Source: Ophioderma brevispina (taxonomy: Eukaryota > Echinodermata > Ophiuroidea > Amphilepidida > Ophiodermatidae). From it: DNA of 64,000 bases. This document shows, in pieces, positions 35,606-46,169 of this stretch (positions are counted from its first letter, which is position 1; each line of letters opens with the position of its first letter). The notes under the pieces are model-generated. The model was given only the letters and a program-made list of their open reading frames with translations, ran no database searches and was not told where the DNA came from. A program made the position numbers and the translations under genes. Location of the stretch: assembly GCA_023653785.1 (NCBI GenBank), contig JAMKCH010010216.1, positions 1 to 64,000 on the forward strand, given 5' to 3'.

Positions 35606-36464
35606 ATCCATGTGTACCTAATCTTGCAAATTCTGAATCGTATCTGTTAAGAAATCACAATTTTGTATTTTCTGTCTTCGTAATGAACAGAACTTAAGTA
35701 CAATTGACCTCATGGGACCATGGGAACCGCAATTGCTTATAAACAAAAGCCGCAAGATCAGATCAACTCAAATTTTGTGAACAAGCTTTACTCAGGATAT
35801 CTAGTGAACAATGAATAAAACAGAATGTGTGAAATCACAAAATGCACCGTTAAGTCTCCCAAATGGTTTTGTAATCATTTCACTCAAGATTGAAATGATT
35901 TCAAAATCAACAGCCTCAAGATGTACCCAACTTATCTACAAAAATTGGAGATTTCATCATCTTGCCTACAAATGCGTCTGATAAACAAATGCATGATATG
36001 TAATGTTCCACCTACCTGTCCAATTATACGGATCCTGCCGCACCCGAGGCATTTATGCGAGTACCGTCGCTTGTATATTGGGAAACTTCACTCCAGTCTG
36101 ACACATCCAGCACTCGGGTTTGTTCTATACCATCAGTCTGATTCTATGGTAAAAATTACAAAAAGTTAGGAAAGTTTGAGAGCATTTTACTTCCCTCTTT
36201 AGGTGTACAATTATTGTTTGACAAACAATTTTTGGTACTACAAATGTGTTTTAACACTTACTTTCTCAATGATCGAGATACCCCGAGTCGATCAAAACTG
36301 TTGTTTTTTTTTGGACAGTGATTATAAAATGCTGCCTTTGTGTAACATAAGAGGTGTTAAGGGCATGGTTTTTTTTTCCCCCAATTGCTAAGAGCCTCAT
36401 CCCAGAACCACAGACTTTGCTGGACGTGATTCAAAAATGGGGTAGTATATGAAGAAGAGGCCCT
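35606..36464. other. No gene recognised
   Basis: AT-rich DNA on the far side of the satellite. Frames of 82 and 62 codons (35921-36169, 36203-36391) lack domains and splice context. Confidence 0.4.
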
Positions 36465-36735
36465 GTGAAATCTAAGGGCTAAAAAGATGGTGGTTTGTAT
36501 GTTTATGAGCCAAAAAATGTGCCCCTTTTAGTCACCCAACATGAATTTCACACAGTACTCTATGCTATGGGGATTATCAAATCAACATTTTAGCTCTAAC
36601 ATCAAAACGGCGAAATATCGGTTGCAAAACTTTACAGGATGGTGTTTTGGTGTGAGGACATTCTATCAAGATTAAAACTTTATATACATAATCGGTTCAT
36701 TCCCTTTTAGGGTATGGTGTGTGACCAAATTTTTA
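36465..36735 (+). repeat. Dispersed repeat (pair with 48.7 kb)
   Basis: Ordered blocks shared with 48705-48955: GTGCCCCTTTTAGTCA/GTGCCCCATTTTGGTCA, ACTCTATG, CATCAAAACGG-GAAATATCG, TTTACAGGATGGT-TTT, TTCTATCAAGAT-AAAACTT and TAATCGG. No coding. Confidence 0.65.
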
Positions 36736-39700
36736 AGAGATTGGGTTGGTGTTGTTACTCTGCTTCTTCCAATTTATTTTGAAGGGAATTGCATAAAATA
36801 ATATTATACACAATCCAAATACACATCTGAATCATTTATCATTGTCAATATCTAAGACTGACACTACCAATGACTTGTGGATATGCTAAGAAGAAGAATA
36901 TAAGGCCTCCCTATTTGAAAGCAATTGGAAATGATGTTTTGGGTTGTAACATTTCCAAAGCAAAGTGTAAACAAGTTACCTAAAGTACCATCTCAGCACA
37001 TTCACATCTGTCTTAATTCCCCCTACCGTGATCTTGGCACAGAGTTTGAAAGGCCACGAGTTTGGACAGAATACCAGTGCTATTGTTTATTCTTCTGTTG
37101 GATTTTCTTCAAAATCGTGATCTGAAATGATGGCCTCAGCCGGGGGATGTGGATATGGTGGCTGATTGTTATACCAGTTGAGCTTTTAGCCTTGTCCAAG
37201 GCTTGTTGGGCTCTGGAGTCAAAATAATGTAGCCCTTGCCCTTTTACTATGCTGAGACGTCAGTACAAATAACAGACTTTTAGTTCAATGGTTTTGTGTC
37301 TTATACAATAGTTAACATTACAGTGGGCACTTGTAGGCAAAAACAGTAATAGCCAAATCAAATTGTCTCAACTACTTATTCTAATTGCCCACTTGGGACT
37401 TCAGTAATTAATTAGTTGGATCTCCTCCAGTCACCAATTCATTAAGTTAGCTGGTTTTCACACATCTTGTTCCCCGTTTTCCAGCAGCTTGGTTTCTTGA
37501 ATGTTCTTCATTTTTCTTCTGCGAACAGCATAGCCTAATTATTTAGTACCCATAAATCATGATCTGACTGTGGCAGCTATGGTCATGGTGTGGAAGACAA
37601 TACTGAGGGCGGATGGGGTCAAGCTGGCTAATAAATCCGTATTCGTACCTACCCAAATTGACAATGCCCAACTCGACCCAATAGGACCACCTAGTTTAAC
37701 GGAATTTTGGTCGGGGGGGAGGTACGATTTGGTCACAGTAGGCCAACTCTACCCTCCCGCAGGCAAATCACATTCCATGCACGCCGTACAAAATAAAATA
37801 CCCTATCCATAAGGTAATAATTTAGTATACATATCAGTTAGGAATATCAGACCAATTCTGTGCCTGTGTACTTTGTCGAATAGGAACTGAGTTGTTAATA
37901 GCCACAATTAGGGGCCTACTATCCATCAAAATTTCAGGAGGTTTTGAACAAAAATTAATTAAGAAAATTGAAAAATAAAAAATTTTAAATTGTTTCTTTT
38001 TCCCAAAAAGTGAGGAGGGAGGTGGTGAGCCGGCTACGATAATCTTTAATATTGTTTGTAGGCGGCCCCTCCTTTCAAACACAAACGTTAAATGACCATT
38101 TTTCACAATGTCAAACAATCTATCATCAAACCTAAGCAGCTCAAGACATTATCGAGGATGGGGTAGGTACCATCCGGAATTATGGCCCGCTTGACTCGTT
38201 TCGAAATACTGAGGGAGCTAAGTGTACTTATTTTAGGGCCATGGTCAAAACTTTGTTTCAAGTTGATAACAGATAGGCCTTACTATTCAGTATTTTTAGA
38301 TCTGTGACTGAGGGGCTGGTGGCTGCAAACCTGCAGCAAAATATTCTGATTCTGTGGTTGTTTTAAATAAATACAAATAATTAATTGCCGGGAGGGATTA
38401 CGTAGTAAAAACACAAAAAAAAGCGCCCCAACACTGCTCAAGTGATGGCTTGTATTCAAGTAAATACTGCCTTCTTATACATGAAAAATTTTTCCAAAAT
38501 CTACAGGTCTTCAAGTTAAGGTTCTATTTTTTTTTTTATTGGTTCTGTTTGTCATATGGTATCATGTAATGCGCGGCCAACCAGAGATTTTTTATAATAA
38601 GCCCATGAAATACTTCCAGTCGCAGCGAGCGATTCTGCGTGTGAGCACGTGTAATGTAAAACACTTGATCTTGGTTCAAAATCCAGTAATGCACATGCCA
38701 TGGGCCATAGTTGTAGAAAAGAAAAGAGTAGTAATCCTGGGGTTGGAGGGGGGCGGTTGGGTGGTGGCTTTTAACAATATGCATTATTTCCCAATTATAC
38801 ATAGACTTAGAAATGGGGGCTTGGGGGTTTGCGGTGCGCATCTCAAAGAATTTTTTGAGGGGGCACAAAAGTGCCTTTCAGGCATAAAATTTCCCAGATA
38901 TGGCGCTATAAAATGTCACAAAATACCCATAAAAAAATCATGGTTTGTTAGGCATTTTGGTATGTTTTAAAGCCAACTGCTTCAGGGGAAAACCCTTACA
39001 AAGGGACCTTCTGGACCCCCCATCAGGTTCAACCGAACTTTGCCTGGGGCTCAGCCCTCCAATGTTGAAAATCTCCTAAATGCCTATATGTTATAGATAG
39101 TGATGTGACACCAAATGGGCAGTGTGCCATGCTACGACCGAGGAAGAACTAATTATCACTCACAAATCTGTGAAATATTTCACATAGTTTCTAATATCCA
39201 ATCATTTGAAATATTTGACTTGCATAGCTTGTGTATTTGTTTTGACATCATTCATCAAATAAAGAACATGACCCATGACGCACAATTAAACACAATTTAA
39301 TAAGTGCCATAAACAATCTATCGAATATTGTCAATCATTAACTCAAACTCCTTAATCTAATCTGGTAAGCCAAATACTTAATACTAAATACTAATGGAGT
39401 TAAGCATCACAAATTACAAGAATATTCCAGGATTCCTTTTTAAATGAAATTGACAGTTGGGTCATACTTGAAATCTGTCAATCAAATAACTGTTTCTGAG
39501 GACAATTTTGAAATGTCATTAAAAATGCTTAACAAAAAGAGTATATATTCAAGGATGCCTTTTAAAATGAACTGACATTATGCGCTCATAATGAAATCGT
39601 TGATTAAAAAAAAAATATTCCAAGGATCCATTTCGCACATGTCATAAAAATGCTGTTGTGATGTAACTGTACCATTCAAGTAAACTGTCCATTTCAAATA

Positions 39701-41555
39701 TGCACAGCAATTAAGGCAACCAGGGGGTCATTGTCTTATACTCCAATCAAAGGCTTTTTTAAGAGGATATCAAAATGTGGAGTCTATAATGAGAAATCGA
39801 GTAAAGCCTGTCACGATTGCTGTTCGACTGCTAATGCTAAATTCTGCTAGTTCGGGAGGACACTAGGCTCCTTGAAGGCTAGTAATGTAAAATCTGAACT
39901 TTCCTTTCACCCCGTTCAGTAACCTTCCATTCACCAGTGATTTAGAAAATACACCCCCTGGTTTTTGGCTATGATGATGATACCCAGATCCACACAAGCG
40001 TCAGCTTCTTGGCAATGTATGAATAAGTAAAACCCACTGAACTTGTCCTTGGTGGAGGAGCTTATTGTAACTCATAGTGCGAGATCTAATGCCTTCATGA
40101 GAGAAGAAAACAGCATTTATTTTGTCCTTATCATGCTTTTTGCATGACGCTTGTAATATATTTTCCACACCCCTCGGTTCATTTTATTTGCTGTTTAGTC
40201 TTGGTATTTGGCGACATTGTCAAAGTTCTGTACATGAAACTGAGTGAGCTTATTTTCAAAAAGTGTTACAAATATGTTAATTCACGTTAGCTACAGCAGG
40301 AGGTCCACAATAAACATATGGTCAGTGGTCATAAGCTAGCCAAACCATTGTCCAAGAGAGTCAGCAGGCAGTTTTAGATGAAATACACAATGCACTGCAA
40401 ACAATTGTTCACAAAAAAAATGGATTCTTTTGTTTGATCGATCTATGACGAAAAGGAATTAATTTCAAGTGAAGTGCAAGAACACACATGCCGTAACCAG
40501 GTTTTTTGGGGGAAAAGTTTGAACCAAAAAAAAGTGGACTTTTTTACCAACCCCATTTGAATCCTTGGGGCAAAAGCATATAAACAATAATTTTTTGCTC
40601 GCTCGCTCACAAAATCTATTTTTTGGGGCATTTTGAGCTCTTTATAGAGGCTTTTTGGAATGTGGGGGGATCTGCCCCCTCAGCCCTAGGGACCCTCCAC
40701 CAATTGATCACAACCACATTGATCACAACAAAACTCCTAGCATATCATAATTCGGAACAGGTGCATATTAAGCCCAGGCTTTGAACCAGCACACCCAGGC
40801 TACTATAGTGCACCACATCAGCAAATTTTCTTCCAAACACAGATTGTGAAAAGGCTTTGATCCATTTGGAAGTAACTCCTTACCTCCTCCACTTCATTTG
40901 GTTATCCTTATTTTAGGGTTTAGGATTATAAGGATTTAAGATTAGGATATAGGATTTCGTATAGGATTAATTTACATTTGAAAATATTGCACAGAAACAA
41001 AATCAGACAGACTCTAAACCATTTGTATGATACATGCACCATTTCCTCATGAGGTGTTTCCATTGAAGATCCTGCATTTTACCGGTAACATCTCTTACCG
41101 GAAAGAGCAAGGAAAAGGTGGATACTGGCAGTTTCTATGGGGCGCTGTTTACCAGTAAATTCTACCTGGCTGCTGTCGATCAAATCCAATTAAAACTTTG
41201 CCGGCAAAAGGGCATACAATGAGTTAAACGCAAAGATGTGGGTTGACCTTTTCAAACAAAATATTGCGGGACCTGTGATAGTAGGATTGATGTCGATTTT
41301 GACAGGGGACGGTGGAAAAGGAAGATGGGTGGGGAAAAAAAAAATAGCTCCCGGAAAAAAAAAATTAGTTTTTTATTGGAACAAAAAAATTAAAAAAAAA
41401 AAAATCTTTTCGGTGGGGAGGGGGGTGGTGATTGAGGATGTGATGTGTGGATGGGTTGACTTGATAGAATGATTGGTGTTTTGGTTTGATTGTTGTGATG
41501 TGTGATTGATTGTTGACTTGTTGGAGACTAGCTTTAGACCCGGTTTAAATGTTGT
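36736..41555. other. Long interval without a recognised gene
   Basis: No shared repeat, TIR pair or domain was found in 4.8 kb. Frames at 37570-37812 (80 codons), 37834-38118 and 38536-38970 (up to 143 codons, open on both strands) were read and not recognised. A minus-strand sequence near 40715-40830 contains GGTTCAAAGCC, a B-box match, but no convincing A box. A purine-rich A/G tract lies at 41300-41430. Confidence 0.4.
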
Positions 41556-41559
41556 TGAA

Positions 41560-41970
41560 TGTCAGAGAAGGTTCAAAGGTTACATGGAGGTACAAGCGGT
41601 GAAGGCGAGTACGAAGATCGGATGAGCACCACAAACCTGGCCCTCACGCTCTAGGTCTACGCGCTCCACACATAGGGGGCCTATTCGTCGATCGTAATAC
41701 ACACGGTTTATAAAATTTTTGTTTCCCGGCATGCATGCACACTGTAGACGGAGGAACGGAGTTGTTTCGTTGGAGTGTACCAGAAGTACGAGTGTGGGGT
41801 GACTCATGACAGCGACTTGGTATTCACTCTAGCGTTTGATTTGCCCAACGCCTGTTGGAGGCGTAAAGCTGCACTTCCAAAGGTCGACGCGTGGTTTAGC
41901 GGTGCCAAGCCGAACACGCGCAAGTACATCACCCCCAAACTTGAGAGCGAACAGAGGTAAAGTTAGTATA
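41560..41970 (+). other. CpG-richer island with possible exon end
   Basis: This stretch has many CpG (GCGTTTG, CGACGCGTGG, CGAACACGCG) unlike its neighbours. A plus-strand frame (41775-41960) reads LVFTLAFDLPNACWRRKAAL, then VDAWFSGAKPNTRKYITPKL, and ends at GAACAGAG before GTAAAG, a fair splice donor at 41959/41960. The opposite strand is also open (41580-41807). It may be a first exon with promoter, an old gene fragment, or part of a mobile element. No domain is recognised. Confidence 0.22.
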
Positions 41971-42399
41971 TAAAGCAAGTAATAATTATCAAAAAATCTT
42001 GAAGTCTAGTAGGCCAGTGGTGTCATAATATTTTATATACATTTTCATCATATAGGGTTTAGTGTAGGAAATATGGTCAATTATACAAGTGCATGTAACC
42101 TAAAAAAATTATTCAATGACAAGAGACACTTAGGTATGTGCTTTAATATGGTAAATATTGTGCTTCTACACCAATTAAAACAATCAGCAAAAAGTCTAGG
42201 TGAATCGTGCGAGAAAATGCAGACACGTGAATTAGTGTCTTTTTGCACATTTTGACGCAAAATTAAACTACAATGTTTTGCCCCTGTTTTGCCCTGTTTT
42301 CTTCACTGCCCCTTTTTTCAGTTTTTCTTTCTTCTTGTGATGTCTTTGAATTCCCTTCTAACATGTGGGGATTTTTCTCTTCTTTTTATTTTTTTTTTC

Positions 42400-42690
42400 C
42401 TGGAGGAGGGGCAGGGGGGAGGGGGGGACGAGAGGGGCGGGGGGGGTGGGGGGGGGCGGGGGGGGGGGGGGAGGGGGGGGGGGGAGGGGGGGGGGGGTGG
42501 GGGGGGGGGGGGGGGAGGGGGGGGGGGAGGGAGGGGGGGGGGGGCGGGGGAGGGGGGGGGGAGGGTGGGGGGGGGGACGGCGGGAGGGGGCAGTGGGGGG
42601 GGGGGGGGGGGGGGGGAAGGGTTTTTTTTATTATCTTCGTTTTTTTTGTTTGTTTTTTTTTCTTTTTTTTTTTTTTTTTTTCATCTAAAA
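42400..42690 (+). repeat. Extreme G-rich tract followed by T-run
   Basis: From 42406 to about 42618 the plus strand is nearly all G with scattered A, C and T. A T-rich run follows (42627-42682). Gly- and Pro-rich frames of 103-142 codons on both strands are artefacts of composition. G-quadruplex formation is expected of such DNA. Its true length is uncertain because such tracts are read poorly. Confidence 0.85.
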
Positions 42691-43154
42691 AATTCATTTA
42701 GGAAAAGCGGTTAACCCCCCCCCATGCACTAAGGAAGTGCTAACCCCTATGCAGTTAAGTGTTTAAATCTAGCTTAATGGAAATGGACTATAGTAGTAGA
42801 TTTCAAATATTAAGTGAGGACTTTCATGCATATTTGGAGGGCAATATATATATGGGGGCAATATTTATACATGGGGGTCAACCCCGGGCATGGGGGTGAT
42901 AGCCTTGTTGCCATTACAAAACAATGTGTCAATGATATTAAAGTCACCCTACTGAATCGGCTTACTGGGAAACTGGGGCATTCAGTTCTACAATGGTATG
43001 ATACGATTAGAACGGACTTATGCCATGGTTGGGCGGGAAGTCAAATCTGCTTTGAATGAAGTCGCAATTTTGAAGTCTATTATAATCATGATGAGTGAAA
43101 AGATTTTCTACTACTGTAAATATAGTTCAGATTCAATGTCGATTAGTATTTTAC

Positions 43155-43285
43155 CTCCAGCACAGGAAATTGTCAGTTTGACACCATCTGAAGAGCCTGC
43201 ATCGATATCTCCATTAACTGTGGCAAATGTGTTTGTAACAGATCCCATTTGGAAAGCGGTCATTAGGTTCACAGTAGTTTCTGTA
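43155..43285 (-). CDS. Candidate exon, minus strand, extracellular-like, unrecognised
   Basis: On the minus strand an acceptor CTATTACCACAG ends at 43286 and a donor GCTGGAG before GTAAAA lies at 43155/43154. The 131 bp between stay open in one frame, reading TVNLMTAFQMGSVTNTFATV, then NGDIDAGSSDGVKLTISCAG. This Ser/Thr/Gly-rich, strand-like stretch with one Cys resembles pieces of extracellular beta-sandwich or sushi-type modules, but not enough is present to name one. Both splice sites and the open frame are visible; function is not. Confidence 0.27.
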
Positions 43286-43345
43286 CTGTGGTAATAGAAT
43301 CCTTAACAAAGTAATCATTGGCGTACCTATGACCACAAACATGTG

Positions 43346-43621
43346 TTAAAGTACAAAATTAAAGACAGAATTGTAAGAATGGATGTTATACGTCATTCGC
43401 CTTCCTCCATGCAGAGTGACATCAGTGTAGAATTTTAGTCGATCGGTAAACGCGCGAGCTGGCTTAAAAACGAGATGTTGGTACACACGCGCACAAAGAC
43501 GCATATCTTGACGCGTGCGAAGGGCGGTGTCAAGGGTTGTAAAAACACTGCCACGGAGATAGAGAACAGCAAATGGAAATAGATAGATGATTAACTTGTA
43601 CGGAGGTCCAATCCAATGCAC
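43346..43621 (-). other. CpG-containing minus-strand frame of 91 codons, unrecognised
   Basis: Begins MHWIGPPYKLIIYLFPFAVL, a hydrophobic start that could pass for a signal peptide, followed by an Arg-rich stretch. It lies just upstream (on the minus strand) of the exon candidate at 43155-43285. No good donor is found and no domain is recognised; the neighbouring MITE begins at 43640. It may be a first exon or chance. Confidence 0.15.
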
Positions 43622-43639
43622 AAAACGAATAGATAAGGT

Positions 43640-44004
43640 TTCAAGGCACTCACAGAGATTTCCCTATGAGGGCGACTCAATTTTCAACAAATCATGTTTT
43701 TTGCATATACTAAAAACTTGCTTGTCCAATACTAATCACTATGTGAAATACGCAAAGTCCAAATCGGAATCTTTCATATAGAAAATTACAAGTGTTATCA
43801 ACATCCAGATCGAATTTTTGTATAACAGTATCCTATGGCACGTAATCTATATACATAAGGTTACTGACATTTCAAAACAGAAAATTGATTCCCTCCAAAC
43901 TTTGGAATTGTGCATTTGAGGTTACTCTCTTTAGTTTTGGTGCTTATTTTAATTATTACACAAAAAAATAATTAATTTCAAAAATTCTGAGGCAAGACTT
44001 TTAA
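43640..44004 (+). mobile_element. TTAA-type MITE, copy 3
   Basis: Left part CAAGGCACTCACAGAGATTT and right part AAATTCTGAGGCAAGACTTT are decayed inverted ends. The interior aligns with 49058-49587 and with the reverse of 24631-24996: GAGGGCGACTCAA, TTTTTTGCATA, ACTAATCACTATGTGAAATA, TTTCATATAGAAAATTACAA, GTATCCTATGGCAC, GTGCATTTGAGGT. About 365 bp, non-coding, more diverged at its ends than the 24.6-kb copy. Confidence 0.7.
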
Positions 44005-44364
44005 GTTAGGACCCTGCGTTTCTAAGTGTATTCTTATCCCAACCAGAAAAGACATTTTCCTTGAATTGACATTGGCCCCTTTATTTGAAATTGCAGTTAT
44101 TTAATCTTTTGATAATTTGCTAGTTACTTATTAACGAAAAAGCTGAATAACTGTCATTTAAAAAAAATAATTTGATAGACCATGTCTAATTTTAAACATG
44201 GTCTAGTTATTTTGGCAAATGGACCTACTGTTGAAATGTATGTTTAGAAAAAAACTTCACTTAACTTATGAAAAGGTCATAAGAGATAGAAATGCACCTT
44301 TAACAAGCATTATGTCATTCCTAATGCTTGGAGAAAAGGTCATATTAACAACCAATTTTATTCA

Positions 44365-44520
44365 TGGGAGAAATTGCAATGAAATTTCATCAAATTTACA
44401 ACAGGATCTGGTAGTGAATGCATAAATACTCCCATATTAGTTGTCAAAAGTGTGTCATTGTTGATATTTTTGTATTATTATGTGTTTTGTTATAAATAAA
44501 TGCGACTTTCCAACGGTGAA
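44365..44520 (+). repeat. Dispersed repeat (pair with 16.9 kb)
   Basis: Second member of the GTCAAAAGTGTGT family described at 16862-17036, ending ATAAATGCGACTTTCCAAC. Confidence 0.6.
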
Positions 44521-45184
44521 GTTAGAATCCTTTTGGCAAAACCAGCCATATACTAACTACATGAACAAACTGTGGCCCTTGCAATGCTCATTTAGGGACA
44601 TTACTACCCAACCGCATTAAAAAAATATATTGTATCAGAATTGCTTTGCACCAGTATGACCAGTGTTAATACGTCAAATAAGCTTGACAACGACCACAGC
44701 ATGTGGCCTGGTTACTAGAACCTCCCTGACATACCGTGATATCTGATAGATCGCCATTACTTTTTGTAGGTTGCCTCGGCAGGGAAACACCTATCCATGC
44801 ATTGTACTTCACATTTTTAGCTCAGGCCCCACTGGGTATTTGATTTACCTGAATGAAACCAATTGGTTAAATCCAACACAAAGAACCACAATCACACCTT
44901 ACTAGAATGCTTGACAATATTTAATTGGTTAAATTGCATGTATTTATATAGTCAGCATTGTTTCATGATTTGAATAATGTGAAATGAGTGGTTGTGGCAG
45001 ATTGGGTTTTAAGGGTGAAAAGCCGGGGGGGGGGGCAGGGGGAAGAAAGGGAAAAGCCAGTTAAGGGAAACTTGTCCGATCGGAGGGCAATATTGTTAAA
45101 AATGGATGATTTTTCATTAAGTTTCCCAATTTTTCACCTCATTTTTATCAAAATTCCCATGCAAATATGTAGTACAGCACATCC
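44521..45184. other. No gene recognised
   Basis: AT-rich sequence with a G-run near 45024. The 68-codon frame at 44988-45194 runs into the 3' end of the LINE remnant and is not a gene. Confidence 0.4.
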
Positions 45185-46000
45185 AAAGTTTTAAATCCGG
45201 CTTGTCCCCGTAAAACAGGGTGGCCGGACATTCACCTCAAAACACTGCAGGAGTAACCGCCTTACTACCTCCTCGAATTCGCCCGATTCAATGCAGGCTC
45301 CATCCTCAACCCCACCTTCCGGCTCTCCTCCTTCCCTTGCTTTCTTCTGTTCTTGGTTCACCCCTCCTCCTCAAAACCAACCACTTTCCAACTCACAAGC
45401 CCTTTTTAAAATGATTGTCATCCTTCCTCAGCATGTGCTCATACCAACGTACAATATTAGCCTTTGCCAAACGTCCCACAACTCTTACAAACCAACATCT
45501 ACATAGTCTCTGTCTTCATCCCTGTGCAATCAATTCACACCAAACATGCGCTTCATCATTGCTCTCTCTGTCCTTCTCAAAATCCCCATCTCTTTTCGCT
45601 CAGACACCAGTCTTGCTCCCAAACAGCATCACTGATCTCACAACAACTTTATACACATTCCTTTCATCTTCAAAGAATATCTGTTCCCTTGCAACAACTC
45701 TTCACATTCCCAGAACTTCACCCACCCATACCTCACCTACTGCCACAGCCCCCGCCTCCCACCATCCCAACTACAATGTACCCCAAGTATGTGAATCTTC
45801 ACCCATTCCACCTCATCACACAACTGTTCCTCCAATTCCACCATCCCTCCACACCTTTTTGCATCGCCCACCATAAAAATCTACTTGCCCCACTTGGGGT
45901 ACTCTCTTAATCTGTTGCATCTCATGGATCCATTCAATATTTCTCAAACCCACAATAATTTGATTTTGACTCTTCCCACAGGCTGCATGGGTCTACCTAC
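45185..46000 (-). pseudogene. LINE (non-LTR) reverse transcriptase, C-terminal remnant
   Basis: Read on the minus strand, with frame changes and stops, the order is: a degraded Cys-containing segment near 45960-45880 (PCGKSQ... WIHEMQQIKRV), then EVEWVKIHILG, VRYGWVKFWECEELL, YSLKMKG, then after a one-base frame change VVRSVMLFGSKTG. Next come KANIVRWYEHMLRKDDNHF, a basic RRRGEP stretch and a tail ending near 45190. These match in order the region after the catalytic core in many animal non-LTR retrotransposons (YLG, LYGSETW, RWYGHV-R-D, GRP). The catalytic FADD core is not present in the window. It is dead: several stops and frame breaks, 5' truncated as is usual for LINEs. The clade cannot be assigned. 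Plus-strand frames of up to 153 codons here are the antisense of this remnant. Confidence 0.75.
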
Positions 46001-46169
46001 TACAAACCACCCCCCCCCCCCCCGCCATAAAAAAATTGTCTTCCTAGGTTACCTTCAAATCGTTACTCTAAAAAGCCTTCTTCATTCCAAAACTGCTCCC
46101 TAAAATCCCTCATTCTCAGCACCAATAAACCATGGTATCAGCATACAAACACTTCGCTCATTAAAAACC

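Noticed and set aside
38536..38970. 143-codon plus-strand frame and 110-codon minus-strand frame over the same DNA
   Set aside because: Both strands are open by chance in low-stop composition; no domain, splice sites or repeat-based support.
40715..40830. Possible minus-strand tRNA or SINE head (GGTTCAAAGCC)
   Set aside because: The B box is good but no A box at the right distance and no cloverleaf could be drawn.
42273..42714. Glycine-rich and proline-rich frames of 103-142 codons
   Set aside because: They are translations of an almost pure G (or C) tract in several phases and on both strands.
43017..43060. Frame reading LTGKLGHSVLQWYDTIRTDL as a protein-coding exon
   Set aside because: It looks protein-like, but there are no splice signals at either side and the frame is open only briefly.
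45220..45910. Plus-strand frames of 148 and 153 codons rich in Pro, Ser and Thr
   Set aside because: They are antisense to the LINE reverse transcriptase remnant, which gives recognisable protein blocks on the minus strand.
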